Source: DASTPP01 sp035762175
Lineage (GTDB): Bacteria; Myxococcota_A; Polyangia; Polyangiales; Polyangiaceae
DNA length: 64,000 nucleotides
Assembly: GCA_035762175.1 (NCBI GenBank)
Contig: DASTPP010000279.1
Span: 1 to 64,000 of the forward strand
Direction: 5' to 3'
Under the pieces are notes generated by a model that saw only the letters and a list, made by a program, of their open reading frames with translations, ran no database searches and had not been told where the DNA came from. Position 1 is the stretch's first letter, and every line of letters starts with the position of its first letter. Positions 49,958-58,506 of this stretch are shown here, one piece after another. A program made the translations under genes and the position numbers.

Positions 49958-50044
49958 CGGAGAGAGTGGGATTCGAACCCACGGTACCCTTGCAGGCACA
50001 CCTGATTTCGAATCAGGCACCTTCGGCCACTCGGTCATCTCTCC
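49958..50044 (-). tRNA. tRNA-Ser (anticodon CGA)
   Basis: 87 bases. The acceptor stem is GGAGAGA/TCTCTCC with a G discriminator. The anticodon arm is CCTGATT-CGA-AATCAGG (anticodon at 50008-50010), followed by a long variable arm and a T arm with GTTCGAATC. It lies 47 bases upstream of the GGA tRNA on the same strand; CCA is not encoded. Confidence 0.95.
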
Positions 50045-50369
50045 GCCGGCGAACTTGGCAAATACGCCGCGTCCGGTCAAGCCCCATCCTCGCACCCGAC
50101 CCCCGGGGCCCGCGCGACGCCTGGCGCGGGCTTCTCCCCGCGCTGACGGTACAGCGACGACGAAGGGGGCCCGCGCGACGCCTGGCGCGGGCCCCGCCCC
50201 CACCCGCCCCGGGCCCGCCCGGGCGCAGGGCGCGAGGGGGCCTCGCCCCGAGGCCGGGGGCGCCCCACGAGTAAGGGCGGCGAGCGCGCGGCCCGCCGGC
50301 GGCCCGCCCCCGGCGCGGGGGCCCCTTCGCCGGCTCAGGCCGCCCAGCCCGGCCGGTCACCGCGGGGCC
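50045..50369. other. 325-base gap with hairpin repeats, no gene
   Basis: Nothing coding is seen. A 26-base unit occurs at 50105-50130 and 50166-50191; each copy can fold as a hairpin (GCCCGCGC / GCGCGGGC). Confidence 0.75.
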
Positions 50370-51158
50370 TCAGAACTCGAGCGCGAGGCCGGTGACCCAG
50401 GTCGAGGTGCCGACGCGCATCTGGGGCTTCGACTCGAGCAGGTCGCCGAGATCGTTGCGCATCCATTCGATGTACGCGTACGTGTTGTTGACGCCCACGC
50501 TCTTGTCCATCGAGTGGGCGGCGGAAGGGTCGATGACGTCGAGCAGGAAGGCGGCGCCGAGGGCGTAGTGCGGGCCCCACGAGCGGCCCCGGCCCTCGAC
50601 GCCGTCGCGGGTGACGACGCCCGTCGAGATGCTCGACGACCAGAGGGCGAAGCCGAGGCCCGCCTTGGCGTAGGGCACGAGGGGGACGCCGTACTCGCGC
50701 GCGAGGTAGTCGGCGCGCAGCACGCCGACCGCGTACATGGGCATGATGACGAGCGTCGTGTCTTCGCCCGATCGATCGGTGGTGCTGTTGAGCACGAAGG
50801 CCTTGGCGCTGCGGCTCGAGCGCGACCAGCCGAAGCCGGGCCCGAAGGTGCCGACGAAGGGGATGCGCACCGCCTGCCAGTCGAACTCGAAGCCGAAGTG
50901 AAACCCCTTGCCCTTGCCGAAGGTGCGCCGGAAGGGCCGGTCGGCCTCGGGCAGGCTCTCGAACTCGCTCTCGCTGTCGATCTCGGGCCGGTAGGGGCCG
51001 AAGCGCAGCTCGAAGGCGAAGTTCTGGGGCGAGTCGAAGCGCGAGGGGTCGCGCGTGGCGAGGTAGCCGCCGGTGTCGTCGCTCTGGGCGCGCGCCTCGG
51101 GCGCGAAGAGCGTGAGCGCGGCGAGGGCGCCGAGGGGCACGAGAGTCTTGAGGTTCAC
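50370..51158 (-). CDS. Outer-membrane beta-barrel protein (MXAN_2562 type)
   Basis: 262 residues. A signal peptide ('GALAALTLFAPEARAQS') is followed by 'FDSPQNFAFELRFGPYRPEI', a pattern typical of the MXAN_2562 family of myxobacterial outer-membrane barrels. Alternating amphipathic strands follow to the C-terminal 'STWVTGLALEF', whose final Phe is the usual barrel-assembly signal. The GTG start at 51158 overlaps (GTGA) the stop of the upstream surface-protein gene, so the two are translated together. Confidence 0.88.
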   Translation of the reverse strand: MNLKTLVPLGALAALTLFAPEARAQSDDTGGYLATRDPSRFDSPQNFAFELRFGPYRPEIDSESEFESLPEADRPFRRTFGKGKGFHFGFEFDWQAVRIPFVGTFGPGFGWSRSSRSAKAFVLNSTTDRSGEDTTLVIMPMYAVGVLRADYLAREYGVPLVPYAKAGLGFALWSSSISTGVVTRDGVEGRGRSWGPHYALGAAFLLDVIDPSAAHSMDKSVGVNNTYAYIEWMRNDLGDLLESKPQMRVGTSTWVTGLALEF

Positions 51159-52549
51159 GAGGGTCTCCGGCGGAGGACGAACGCGAGGGCGAAGGTGCCG
51201 AGGGCCGCGAGCGAGGCGAGCGCGCCGAAGGCGCGCCCGGGCGCCGAGACGCTGCAGTAGCCGCCGCCGGCATCGCCGCCGGCCCTTCGGTAGAGCCGAT
51301 AGAAGTCGTCGACGGGCTTGGGCTGCACGCACGCCAGCTCGGAGAGGACGCCGGGGTTGCCCACAAGGTCGGTCGCCACTATGCCAACGCGGTAGTAGAC
51401 GCCGTTGTCGACGTCGTCGGACGTGTACGCCGTGTCGGCGGCGTTCGCGGTGCTGCCGCAGTCAAATTCGGCAACGGGCGGCTTGCCCGCCTCGAGCTTG
51501 GGTTCCTGCTCGCCGCCGCCCCCCGAGCCCGTATCGCCCCCGCTGCCGGCGGCGCCCGCCGTCTGCGCCGCCGCGTACGACCAGGCACCGAGCCGGGAGG
51601 CGACGCGCGCGCCGCCGGTGCCTGCGTCCCCACCGGTGCCGCCGGTGCCATCGGTGCCGCCCGTACCGCCGGTGCCGCCCCGCCCGCCGGCGGTGCCGCC
51701 CGAGCCCCCGTCGCCCGCGTCGGCGGTGCCGCCCGAGCCCCCGTCGCCCGCGCCGCCGCCGTCGCCCGCGCCCCCGGCGCCTTGCGCGCCCGTCGACGCG
51801 TTGCACTCGGCCTCGGAGTCCACACGCTGGCAGTAAAATTGGTACTTGCCGATGGCGCCCGGGATCGGGGTCCACGAGAAGTTGACGGTGCCCTCGCCGG
51901 CCGACGCGCTCTTGAGCACGGGGGCGTCCGGGCCGCGGGTGTCGACCTGCATGGTGTACGTGGCGGTCGGCGCGTTCGGCGCGTTCGCCGCGCCCAAGGC
52001 GACGACGAAGTACAGGGTGTAGGCGATGGCGTTGTCGGAGGTCTGCACCGGGCTCGACCCCGACGCGTGGTCGACGCAGTCTTGGTTGACGCCCTGGTTC
52101 TCGGTGTCACGAATGAATGAGCGCGCCGTCTTGCCGTGGATCACGTCCTGCACGCGAATCGGTATTTCGAACGCCTGCTCGGGGAAGGACGTGAACGTCT
52201 TGACCTTCCAGCAGACGTTGGCGAGCGACTGGCGGTTGGTCGGGTTGGTGCAGTCGTCGGTCTGCGAGGCCCAGACCTCGAACGAGTAGCCCTGCAGGCC
52301 GGTCTGCGTGCCCTGAAAGTAGAAGACGTCGCCGCTCTGGCCGTCGGGCTCGTCGCCGTAGAGGCAGTCGTCGCGGCTGACGACGTAGGTGAGCTTCGCG
52401 TCTTGGCCTTGCTCGCGGAAGGGCGCCTTTCGTCTGAGAACGTCGACGCCGACGAGTTGGAAGTTCTGCGCCTCGGCCCGCCCCGGCGCCATCGCCCAAA
52501 GAAAGCCGACCCCCGCAGCCAGCAGCCCCAACGCCCGCCGTCGAATCAT
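51155..52549 (-). CDS. Secreted protein with MYXO-CTERM-like sorting tail
   Basis: 464 residues. A signal peptide ('GLLAAGVGFLWAMAPGRAEA') is followed by an N-terminal domain and an Ig/FN3-like part ('GPDAPVLKSASAGEGTVNFS'). A Gly/Thr/Asp low-complexity stretch (bases 51595-51790) includes 'GGTGGTGGTDGTGGTGGD'. Another folded part has paired Cys. The end is 'GGGYCSVSAPGRAFGALAS' plus a hydrophobic helix and RRR, the three-part layout of MYXO-CTERM signals (Cys, helix, basic tail) cut by myxosortase. It is probably displayed on the surface and made with the outer-membrane barrel encoded downstream. Confidence 0.82.
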   Translation of the reverse strand: MIRRRALGLLAAGVGFLWAMAPGRAEAQNFQLVGVDVLRRKAPFREQGQDAKLTYVVSRDDCLYGDEPDGQSGDVFYFQGTQTGLQGYSFEVWASQTDDCTNPTNRQSLANVCWKVKTFTSFPEQAFEIPIRVQDVIHGKTARSFIRDTENQGVNQDCVDHASGSSPVQTSDNAIAYTLYFVVALGAANAPNAPTATYTMQVDTRGPDAPVLKSASAGEGTVNFSWTPIPGAIGKYQFYCQRVDSEAECNASTGAQGAGGAGDGGGAGDGGSGGTADAGDGGSGGTAGGRGGTGGTGGTDGTGGTGGDAGTGGARVASRLGAWSYAAAQTAGAAGSGGDTGSGGGGEQEPKLEAGKPPVAEFDCGSTANAADTAYTSDDVDNGVYYRVGIVATDLVGNPGVLSELACVQPKPVDDFYRLYRRAGGDAGGGYCSVSAPGRAFGALASLAALGTFALAFVLRRRPS

Positions 52550-52704
52550 CTTGCCCGCGTTTGAGCACGGCCCGTGCCAGGGCGCAAAGGGCGTGTCAGG
52601 CTCGTCGGGCGCCCGGCCGCCGCCCCTCCGCTCGCGACAAGTTGGCAGAGACCATGGCAAGCTAGGGCCAAGCTGGCACGCCGCCACGAGACGCCGCCCC
52701 CCCC

Positions 52705-54579
52705 ATGCCCCCGCTCGACCCTACGGCCCTTTTGGGCTCGATCGTGCTCGGCGAGCACCGGCTCGACCGCATCACGCACACCGACCCCGTCCTTACCGTC
52801 TACGAGGCGACCTCGGTCGTCGATGGGGGGCCCTACACCGTCGCCCTGGCCCACGAGGTGCCGGTCGAGACCTCGGCCGCCACGCTCGAGGCCGCGGTGC
52901 AGCGCGTCGGGCGCCAGGGCGGCGGGGGGGCGGGCCTCTTGCCGCTCTTGCACGCGCGCGCCGTGCCCACCGAAGCCGGGCCCCGGCTCGGGGTGGTCCG
53001 GCGGGGGCGGGCCGGCTCGTCGCTCTTGACCCTGCTCGGCCGGGGCCCGCTCACCGTCGCGCAGGTGACGCAGCTGCTCGCGCCGATCGCCGAGGCGCTC
53101 GGGCGCCTGCACGACGCGGGGCTCTTGCACGGCGCGGTCTCGGCCACCACGCTCGTGCACACCGAGCAGGGCTCGACGCTCGACCTCTTCGGCCTCTCGG
53201 CCGTCGCCGAGGTCGCCCACGGCGCGCTCGGCACGCGCGACGTCGTCGACCCGGCCTACCGTCCGCCCGAGCTCGCCTCGCAGGCGCCCACCACGCCCGG
53301 CCCGTGGACGGACGTGTACGGCCTCGCCCGCGTCGCCTCCGAGCTGCTCGCCGGGCGCCGCGCCACGATGGGCTCGGTCACCTCGACCGCCTCGGGCCTC
53401 GGGCAAGCCGACCTGGCCATTCCGTCGCCGCGGGCCCTCGGCGCGCTCGTGCCCGACCGGGTCGAGGCCGTCTTGCGGCGCGCGCTCGCGCCCTCGGCGG
53501 CGGCGCGGCCCGAAGACGTGCGCGAGATCCTGACGCTCTTGCGCGAGGCGTCGGCCGACCCGCTGCCCGCCGCGCCCCCCGCCTCGAGCGGGCGCCCCTC
53601 GTTCCCCGAGCCGCGCCTCTCGAGCCCGAACCTGTCCCCCGCCCCGCCCGCGCCCCTGCCCCCGCCGCCGGCCGCGCCTCCCCCGCCCCCCCGCGACCGC
53701 AGCCTCGCCTGGGCGCTCGGGCTCGGCGGGGCGCTCGTCGGGCTCACCCTGCTCGGCGGCGGCGCCTTCTTCTGGCTCAACCGCCCCGACGCGACGGCCG
53801 CCGCGCCCCCCGTCGCCTCGGCCCCGGCGCCCGGCCCGCTCGACCCGCCCGGCGCCGCGCCCGGTGGCCCCGCGCCCGGCCCCGCCACCACGCGCTTCGC
53901 CCCGGTCACGGGGCCCGCCGCGGGCGCCATCACCGCCGCCGACGCGGCGGCGCTCGTGCCGCTCTTCCCCGACGACGCGAGCCGCGGCGAGACTCGCGCG
54001 CCGGCGACGCTCGTCGTGTTCGGCGATCTGACCTGCCCCTTTACCGCGCGCTCGCTCGCGCTGGTGCCGCGGCTCGAGGCCCACTACGGCGCCGGCCTGC
54101 GCGTCGTCTTCAAGCACTACCCCCTGCCCGAGCATGCCCACGCCCGCGAGGCGGCCGAGGCGGCGGCGGCGGTGCGCGCGCGCGGCGGCAACGAGGCCTT
54201 CTGGAGGTTCGTCGAGGGCGCCATCCGCAGCCCCGAGACGCTCGACCCCGGGCGGCTCGAAGAGCTCGGCATCAAGGCCGGCGTGCCCGCGGGCACCGTC
54301 ACCGAGGCCCTGCGCCAGCACAACGCCGCGGCCCCCGTCGAGCGCGACGTGCGCCTCGCCCGCCGGCTCGGCCTGCGCGGCACGCCGACGCTCTTTCTGA
54401 ACGGGCGCCGGCTCGACGGGCAGCAGCCCTACAACACCCTCACCACGTGGATCGACGACGAGCAGAAGAACGTGCAGAAGGCGCAGCGCGCTGGCTCGCT
54501 CGGCGACAGCCTGTACGCGACGCGCGTGCGCACCAACGTCACGACGACCGAGGGCGACCGGCAGTCGGCCGCGCCGTAG
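52705..54579 (+). CDS. Pseudokinase - membrane span - DsbA-like thioredoxin fusion
   Basis: 624 residues. The N-terminal 290 residues follow the protein-kinase fold, but the catalytic residues are gone: 'TVALAHEV' in place of the VAIK Lys, 'LLHGAVSATTLVH' where HRDxKPxN should be, and 'LDLFGLSAV' for DFG. A Pro-rich linker and one membrane helix ('ALGLGGALVGLTLLGGGAFF') follow. The extracytoplasmic C-terminal part is DsbA/Thioredoxin_4-like: 'LVVFGDLTCPFTARSLALVP' (one Cys, CPFT in place of CxxC), 'VFKHYPLPEHAHAREAAEAA' and the cis-Pro loop 'LRGTPTLFLNGRRLDG'. The kinase-like half would sit in the cytoplasm and the thioredoxin half outside. The fusion is plainly visible; its role is unknown. 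Confidence 0.85.
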   Translation: MPPLDPTALLGSIVLGEHRLDRITHTDPVLTVYEATSVVDGGPYTVALAHEVPVETSAATLEAAVQRVGRQGGGGAGLLPLLHARAVPTEAGPRLGVVRRGRAGSSLLTLLGRGPLTVAQVTQLLAPIAEALGRLHDAGLLHGAVSATTLVHTEQGSTLDLFGLSAVAEVAHGALGTRDVVDPAYRPPELASQAPTTPGPWTDVYGLARVASELLAGRRATMGSVTSTASGLGQADLAIPSPRALGALVPDRVEAVLRRALAPSAAARPEDVREILTLLREASADPLPAAPPASSGRPSFPEPRLSSPNLSPAPPAPLPPPPAAPPPPPRDRSLAWALGLGGALVGLTLLGGGAFFWLNRPDATAAAPPVASAPAPGPLDPPGAAPGGPAPGPATTRFAPVTGPAAGAITAADAAALVPLFPDDASRGETRAPATLVVFGDLTCPFTARSLALVPRLEAHYGAGLRVVFKHYPLPEHAHAREAAEAAAAVRARGGNEAFWRFVEGAIRSPETLDPGRLEELGIKAGVPAGTVTEALRQHNAAAPVERDVRLARRLGLRGTPTLFLNGRRLDGQQPYNTLTTWIDDEQKNVQKAQRAGSLGDSLYATRVRTNVTTTEGDRQSAAP

Positions 54580-54609
54580 CGCGCCGGCCCCGACGCCCGG
54601 CCGGCGCGC
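54579..54609. terminator. Terminator hairpin between convergent genes
   Basis: A perfect 11-bp stem (GCGCGCCGGCC / GGCCGGCGCGC) with a 9-base loop begins at the last base of the stop codon of the pseudokinase-DsbA gene. Confidence 0.65.
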
Positions 54610-54640
54610 CAGCCACGGCTCGAAGCAGCGCGCGGCGGGC

Positions 54641-55621
54641 TCAGCGGTCGACGCGAATGTCGAGGCGCGAGCCCGGCGGCGCGTCGTCGCCGCCCGAGCG
54701 CGAGGCGATGACGGCGACGCCGGCCACCACGGCCGCGACGCCGACGGCGCCCCAGAGCCAGGGCGAGGCCCACCAGCGCCGCGACGTCTCGGCGGGCGGC
54801 GGCGCCTGCTGCGGGGCCCGGGCCGGCGCGGCCGCAGCTGCCGGCCCCCGGGCGGCGGCCGGCGGCGGGTAACGGCGGCGCAGCTCGCCCGGCGCCGAGG
54901 CCCAGCGCGAGGCGGGCGGCGCGAGCGCGTCGGGCACGAGCGACCAGGTCTCGAAGCGCCCCGCGCGCGGATCGAAGGGCCGGGCCGAGACCGGGCCGCC
55001 CGGCGGGGCGAAGACGACGAGCGCGAGCGCCGCCCCGGCCCGCTGCGAGAGCGTCGTGAGCACGCTGCGCGAGGGCGCGTCGTCGCCCCGCACCGAGGCC
55101 CGCAGCTCGCCGAGCTCGCGCAGCGACGCCGGCGCGGCCGCCCCCGGCGCCTCGCCCGCGAGCACGCGCGCCACCTCGTCGCGCAGCCCCTTCGGCCGCA
55201 GGTAGGCGTCGCGGTAGACGGCGCCCGCGAGCGGCCAGGCCGCTTCGGACGAATCGCCCGCCGCGACGATGACGACCCCTTGCGCCTCGCCCGCGGGGGG
55301 CGCCAAGGGGGCCGCCGCGCTCGCCGCCGAGGCTGCCGGCGCGCCTTGGGGCGATACGGGCGGCGGGGCGGCGGGCGAAGGCCCCGGGGCTGAGGCGGGC
55401 GGCGGGGGCAGCGAGGGCGCCGGGGGCGACGTGGGCTGCGAGGGCGCCGGGGCCGAAGCGGCGCCCCGGGCGGGCCCGGCCGGGGGCGCCGAGGCCGCGG
55501 GCGGCGGCGCGCCTTGGGCCGAAGCGGGCGAGGGCCCGCCCGGCGCGAAGGCGAGCAGCGCGAGGGTACCAGCGGCGAGGGGCGCGCCCGCGCGAAGCGG
55601 GCGCCGAACGCGCTCAGTCAC
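54641..55621 (-). CDS. Pro/Ala-rich secreted protein with C-terminal membrane anchor
   Basis: 326 residues with a GTG start. A signal peptide ('GTLALLAFAPGGPSPASAQ') is followed by about 80 Pro/Ala/Ser residues. A modest folded domain comes next ('GVVIVAAGDSSEAAWPLAGA', 'LALVVFAPPGGPVSARPFDP'). Another Pro/Ala linker and a membrane helix near the C-terminus ('WLWGAVGVAAVVAGVAVIAS') follow. No family is recognised. The start overlaps the stop of the upstream Bax-inhibitor gene by eight bases, so it is in an operon with it. It probably spans or attaches to the envelope. Confidence 0.75.
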   Translation of the reverse strand: MTERVRRPLRAGAPLAAGTLALLAFAPGGPSPASAQGAPPPAASAPPAGPARGAASAPAPSQPTSPPAPSLPPPPASAPGPSPAAPPPVSPQGAPAASAASAAAPLAPPAGEAQGVVIVAAGDSSEAAWPLAGAVYRDAYLRPKGLRDEVARVLAGEAPGAAAPASLRELGELRASVRGDDAPSRSVLTTLSQRAGAALALVVFAPPGGPVSARPFDPRAGRFETWSLVPDALAPPASRWASAPGELRRRYPPPAAARGPAAAAAPARAPQQAPPPAETSRRWWASPWLWGAVGVAAVVAGVAVIASRSGGDDAPPGSRLDIRVDR

Positions 55622-56363
55622 GCCGGGCGCCGAAGATGCGAAGGAGGGCGAGGAAGAGGTTCAAGATGTTGAGATAAAGCCCGAGCGCGGCCGGCACCGG
55701 CTCGGTCTCGCCGTCGCGGATCATGCGCGAGGTGTCGTAGAGAATGAAGCCGCCGAAGAGCAGCACCGCGGCGCTGGCGATGGCGAGCGAGAACACGGCG
55801 CCGCCGAAGAAGAGGTTGAGCAGGCTGGCGCCGATGACGACGAAGAGGCCCATCGTCAAGAAGCCCCGCAAGAACGAGAAGTCGCGCCGGCTGAGCAGGG
55901 CGTAGGCGCTCAGCCCGACGAACGAGACGAGCGCGAGCGCGAACGCGTGCAAGACGGGCGCGGGCGACAGGGTTCGGCCGCTGCTCGCCGCGAGCTGCGT
56001 GAAGTAGACCGCCGGGGCGATGAAGAGGCCCATCAGGCCCGAGAGCGAGAAGAGCGCGATCACGTTGAGCCCCGGCTTGCGCGCCACCATGCTCGCGCCG
56101 AACGTGCCGCCCAGCATGAGCACCAACGCCAAGATGGGGTGCGCGACGAACCAGCCGACCAGCGGCGGCACCGCGACGCCGGGCGCGAGCACGCGCGGCG
56201 TGTCGGCGCCCGCGAAGAGCGCGAGGGCCGCGCCGCCCGCCGAGACGGCGACCGAGGCGGTCACCAGCAGGTAAACCTTGCGCAAAAACGCGACGTCGAG
56301 CCCGGCCACCCGCAAAGGTAGCTGGCCGGACGAATACTCCGAGTTGGGGATCATGGGCTGCAT
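55614..56363 (-). CDS. Bax inhibitor-1/YccA family membrane protein
   Basis: 249 residues with seven membrane helices. The family signatures are 'FLRKVYLLVTASVAVSAGGA' at helix 1, 'GLFIAPAVYFTQLAAS' in mid-protein and 'GFILYDTSRMIRDGETEPVP' with 'AALGLYLNILNLFLALL' and 'RIFGARRD' at the C-terminus, containing the paired acidic residues of the pore. BI-1 proteins leak Ca2+/H+ or interact with FtsH. The ATG at 56363 has GGAGG eight bases upstream; the longer frame upstream has no homology. Its stop overlaps the next gene. Confidence 0.94.
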   Translation of the reverse strand: MQPMIPNSEYSSGQLPLRVAGLDVAFLRKVYLLVTASVAVSAGGAALALFAGADTPRVLAPGVAVPPLVGWFVAHPILALVLMLGGTFGASMVARKPGLNVIALFSLSGLMGLFIAPAVYFTQLAASSGRTLSPAPVLHAFALALVSFVGLSAYALLSRRDFSFLRGFLTMGLFVVIGASLLNLFFGGAVFSLAIASAAVLLFGGFILYDTSRMIRDGETEPVPAALGLYLNILNLFLALLRIFGARRD

Positions 56364-56555
56364 GGTGCATCCTCCGAGTGCATGACCAGAAGCGGTCTTG
56401 CAATGAACAGGCCGCCGCGGGCAAATAGTTCGCCCGCCACGGTAGCCGCGCAAGGGGCGAAATCGCCCACGCGAGGGGCGCGGCCGTGGGGCGTTGCGCG
56501 TCAGGGCCGCACGCCGCCACTTAATCTAAGTCGCGCGGGCGGCGCTACAAGGTGC

Positions 56556-57368
56556 CTACCGGCTGCCCGCCGGCGCGCTCGGCCTGTCGGCGGGGCCCGA
56601 CGCCCCTTCGGACGCCTCGGGGGGGTTGGCTTCGCTGCCCGCGACCAGGCGCGCCGCCGACAGCACCCCGTCGACCAAAGGCACGTCTTGCCCCACGCCC
56701 TCGCCGAGCGGACGCCCGAGCGCGAGCCCGAGGGCGACGAGGGCACACACGGCCGTGACGGCCCACGAGAGGCGCCCGACCCAGGGCGCGCGGATGAGCG
56801 GCGCCCGCGCGCCGAGCACGGGCGCGAGCAGCAAGAGCACGACGTCGAGCCGGCCCGCGCGCAGCCAGCCCGCCCCCGCGACGGCGGCGAGCGCCACCAC
56901 GACCGCCACGCCGATCGAGAAGCGCCGGGCCCAGGGGCCGACCCCCGGCCGCAGCGCCGCCCAGGCGGCGAGGCGCCGCCCCGCCACGAGCGCGCCCACA
57001 GCGACGGCGAGGCCGAGCACGGCGAAGGTCACGCCGCCGAGGCCGCGGTGGTGCGTGACCGCCTTGAGCGCGGCGCCGAGGAGGGCGAGCGGCGGCAGCG
57101 CGAGCGCGGCGGCCAGCGCGAGCGAGGTGGCGAAGCGCTCGCGGCTCTCGTCGGGCTCGCGGCAGCGCAGCGCGCCGGCCGCGGCCGCCATCGGCGTGAA
57201 GAGCAGGGCGAGCCCCCCGACGACCATCAGCGCGTCGGCCGGGGTCACCTTCGGCGCGAAGCCGAGCACGGCGACGGCCGCGCCGACGGCCATGCTCAGG
57301 CCATACGACGCGGTCGCGTACCAGGCCCGCGGGGGGGGGGCGGCGGCGGAGGGGGCGGCGGCAGGCAT
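56556..57368 (-). CDS. Multi-pass membrane protein of unknown function
   Basis: 270 residues with about eight hydrophobic helices: 'LSMAVGAAVAVLGFAP', 'ALMVVGGLALLFTPMAAAAG', 'ALAAALALPPLALLGAALKA', 'TFAVLGLAVAVGALVAGRRL', 'FSIGVAVVVALAAVAGAGWL' and others. The N- and C-terminal tails are Pro/Ala/Ser-rich and look disordered. No family signature recognised. The ATG at 57368 was chosen because the frame upstream is low-complexity; the ribosome site is weak. It follows the RNase HII-like gene by 78 bases and may be in one transcript with it. Confidence 0.7.
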   Translation of the reverse strand: MPAAAPSAAAPPPRAWYATASYGLSMAVGAAVAVLGFAPKVTPADALMVVGGLALLFTPMAAAAGALRCREPDESRERFATSLALAAALALPPLALLGAALKAVTHHRGLGGVTFAVLGLAVAVGALVAGRRLAAWAALRPGVGPWARRFSIGVAVVVALAAVAGAGWLRAGRLDVVLLLLAPVLGARAPLIRAPWVGRLSWAVTAVCALVALGLALGRPLGEGVGQDVPLVDGVLSAARLVAGSEANPPEASEGASGPADRPSAPAGSR

Positions 57369-57446
57369 TCGATCGCCCGAGCGGTTTTCGTCGAGCGGCG
57401 CTCGCCTTGTCAACGGCCAAGGCCGCCGAGGCCGCGCGGGGCCCCC

Positions 57447-58352
57447 TCAGGGGCGCAGAAAGCACTCGTCGGCGATGCCCGCCTGGCGCCTGAGCGCCGC
57501 CGTCGCCAGCACGAAGCGGCCGGTGACCGGGTCGCGGTAGCCGCTCGCGTCGGGCAGGGCCGGGTCGAGGCGGCGGTAGTAGCCCACGATGGTGCCCATC
57601 AAGACCTCGCGCACGTACTTGCCCACCATCGACGCGAGCGCCACGAGCGGGTCGGCGTCGTCGGCGTCGCGCACGAAGGCGATGCGGCCGAGGCCCGCGA
57701 CGCGGTAGGCGCTCCGCGCGCGCCCCTCTTCTTCGACCTCGACGGCGCGCCCCGCGAGCGGGCCGAAGCGGCCCCCGTAGGCGTGGATGCCGCCCACCTT
57801 GCCGCAGACGATCTCGAGCTCGGCGCCGGCCGCCTCGCGCAGCGCGAGGGCCAGGCGCTCCATCGCGTGCAGATCGGTCTCGAAGAGCGTACGGCCGAGC
57901 CCGCGCTCGGCGTGCAGCCGCTTCGGGCAGACGACGACGCTGCGCGCGACGAGCCGCCCGAGGCCCCGGGCGGCGAGGCGCTCGAGGTCTTCGCGCACCG
58001 CCGCGACGAGCCCGCCTTCGGCCGCGAAGGGCCCGGGCGCCGGCCAGCACTGCGCCTCGTGGCCGGCCGGGCAGGGCGCGCGCAGCGCCGCGGGCGGGTC
58101 GAGCGAGAGCGCCGCGACGAGCGCCGCCGGCGAGGGGGCCGAGGGCACGAGCAGCCGGGCCCAGGCCTCGCCGAGCGCCACGTCGTGGTGCGCCATCAGC
58201 CGCTTCGAGTCGCCGAGCCGCGCGAGCCCCTCGAGGCGCGGGGGCGCGGCGCCCTCGGCCCGCGCGAGCACACCGGTGACCACGAGCGGGCCGAGCCGCG
58301 GCCCGAGCCCGTTCTCGTCGATGCCCGCGCGAAACAAGAACCCTTCGCCCAC
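57447..58352 (-). CDS. Divergent RNase HII-like protein
   Basis: 301 residues with a GTG start. 'AGIDENGLGPRLGPLVVTGV' (D12, E13) matches the first catalytic motif of RNase HII (GIDEAGRGPLAGPV). 'LGDSKRLMAHHD' matches the DSKKL motif, and 'DADDADPLVALASMVGKYVR' matches the last acidic motif (GDxLVPxISAASIxAKV). The third canonical Asp (in DGN) is absent; the place reads 'IVCGKVGGIHAYGG'. So the protein shares the fold but may cut a different substrate or be inactive. It is longer than normal RNase HII (about 200). Cytoplasmic. I infer a nucleic-acid function. Confidence 0.75.
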   Translation of the reverse strand: MGEGFLFRAGIDENGLGPRLGPLVVTGVLARAEGAAPPRLEGLARLGDSKRLMAHHDVALGEAWARLLVPSAPSPAALVAALSLDPPAALRAPCPAGHEAQCWPAPGPFAAEGGLVAAVREDLERLAARGLGRLVARSVVVCPKRLHAERGLGRTLFETDLHAMERLALALREAAGAELEIVCGKVGGIHAYGGRFGPLAGRAVEVEEEGRARSAYRVAGLGRIAFVRDADDADPLVALASMVGKYVREVLMGTIVGYYRRLDPALPDASGYRDPVTGRFVLATAALRRQAGIADECFLRP

Positions 58353-58506
58353 GGCCCGACGCCATGACGCGGCCGGACGCGCGACGCAAGGCGTAGGGGC
58401 GCGCGGGCCGATTGCTGGGCGCGCGCCGCTTGACTAAAGGGTTGAGCCCGGCCGCGAGCGCGCCCGAGCGCGCGCCCGGCCCCCCCCAGCCGCGAGGGCC
58501 ACGATC

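Noticed and set aside
58353..58506. SAM or other riboswitch ahead of cbs
   Set aside because: No conserved S-box or SAH core could be recognised in the 150-base leader.
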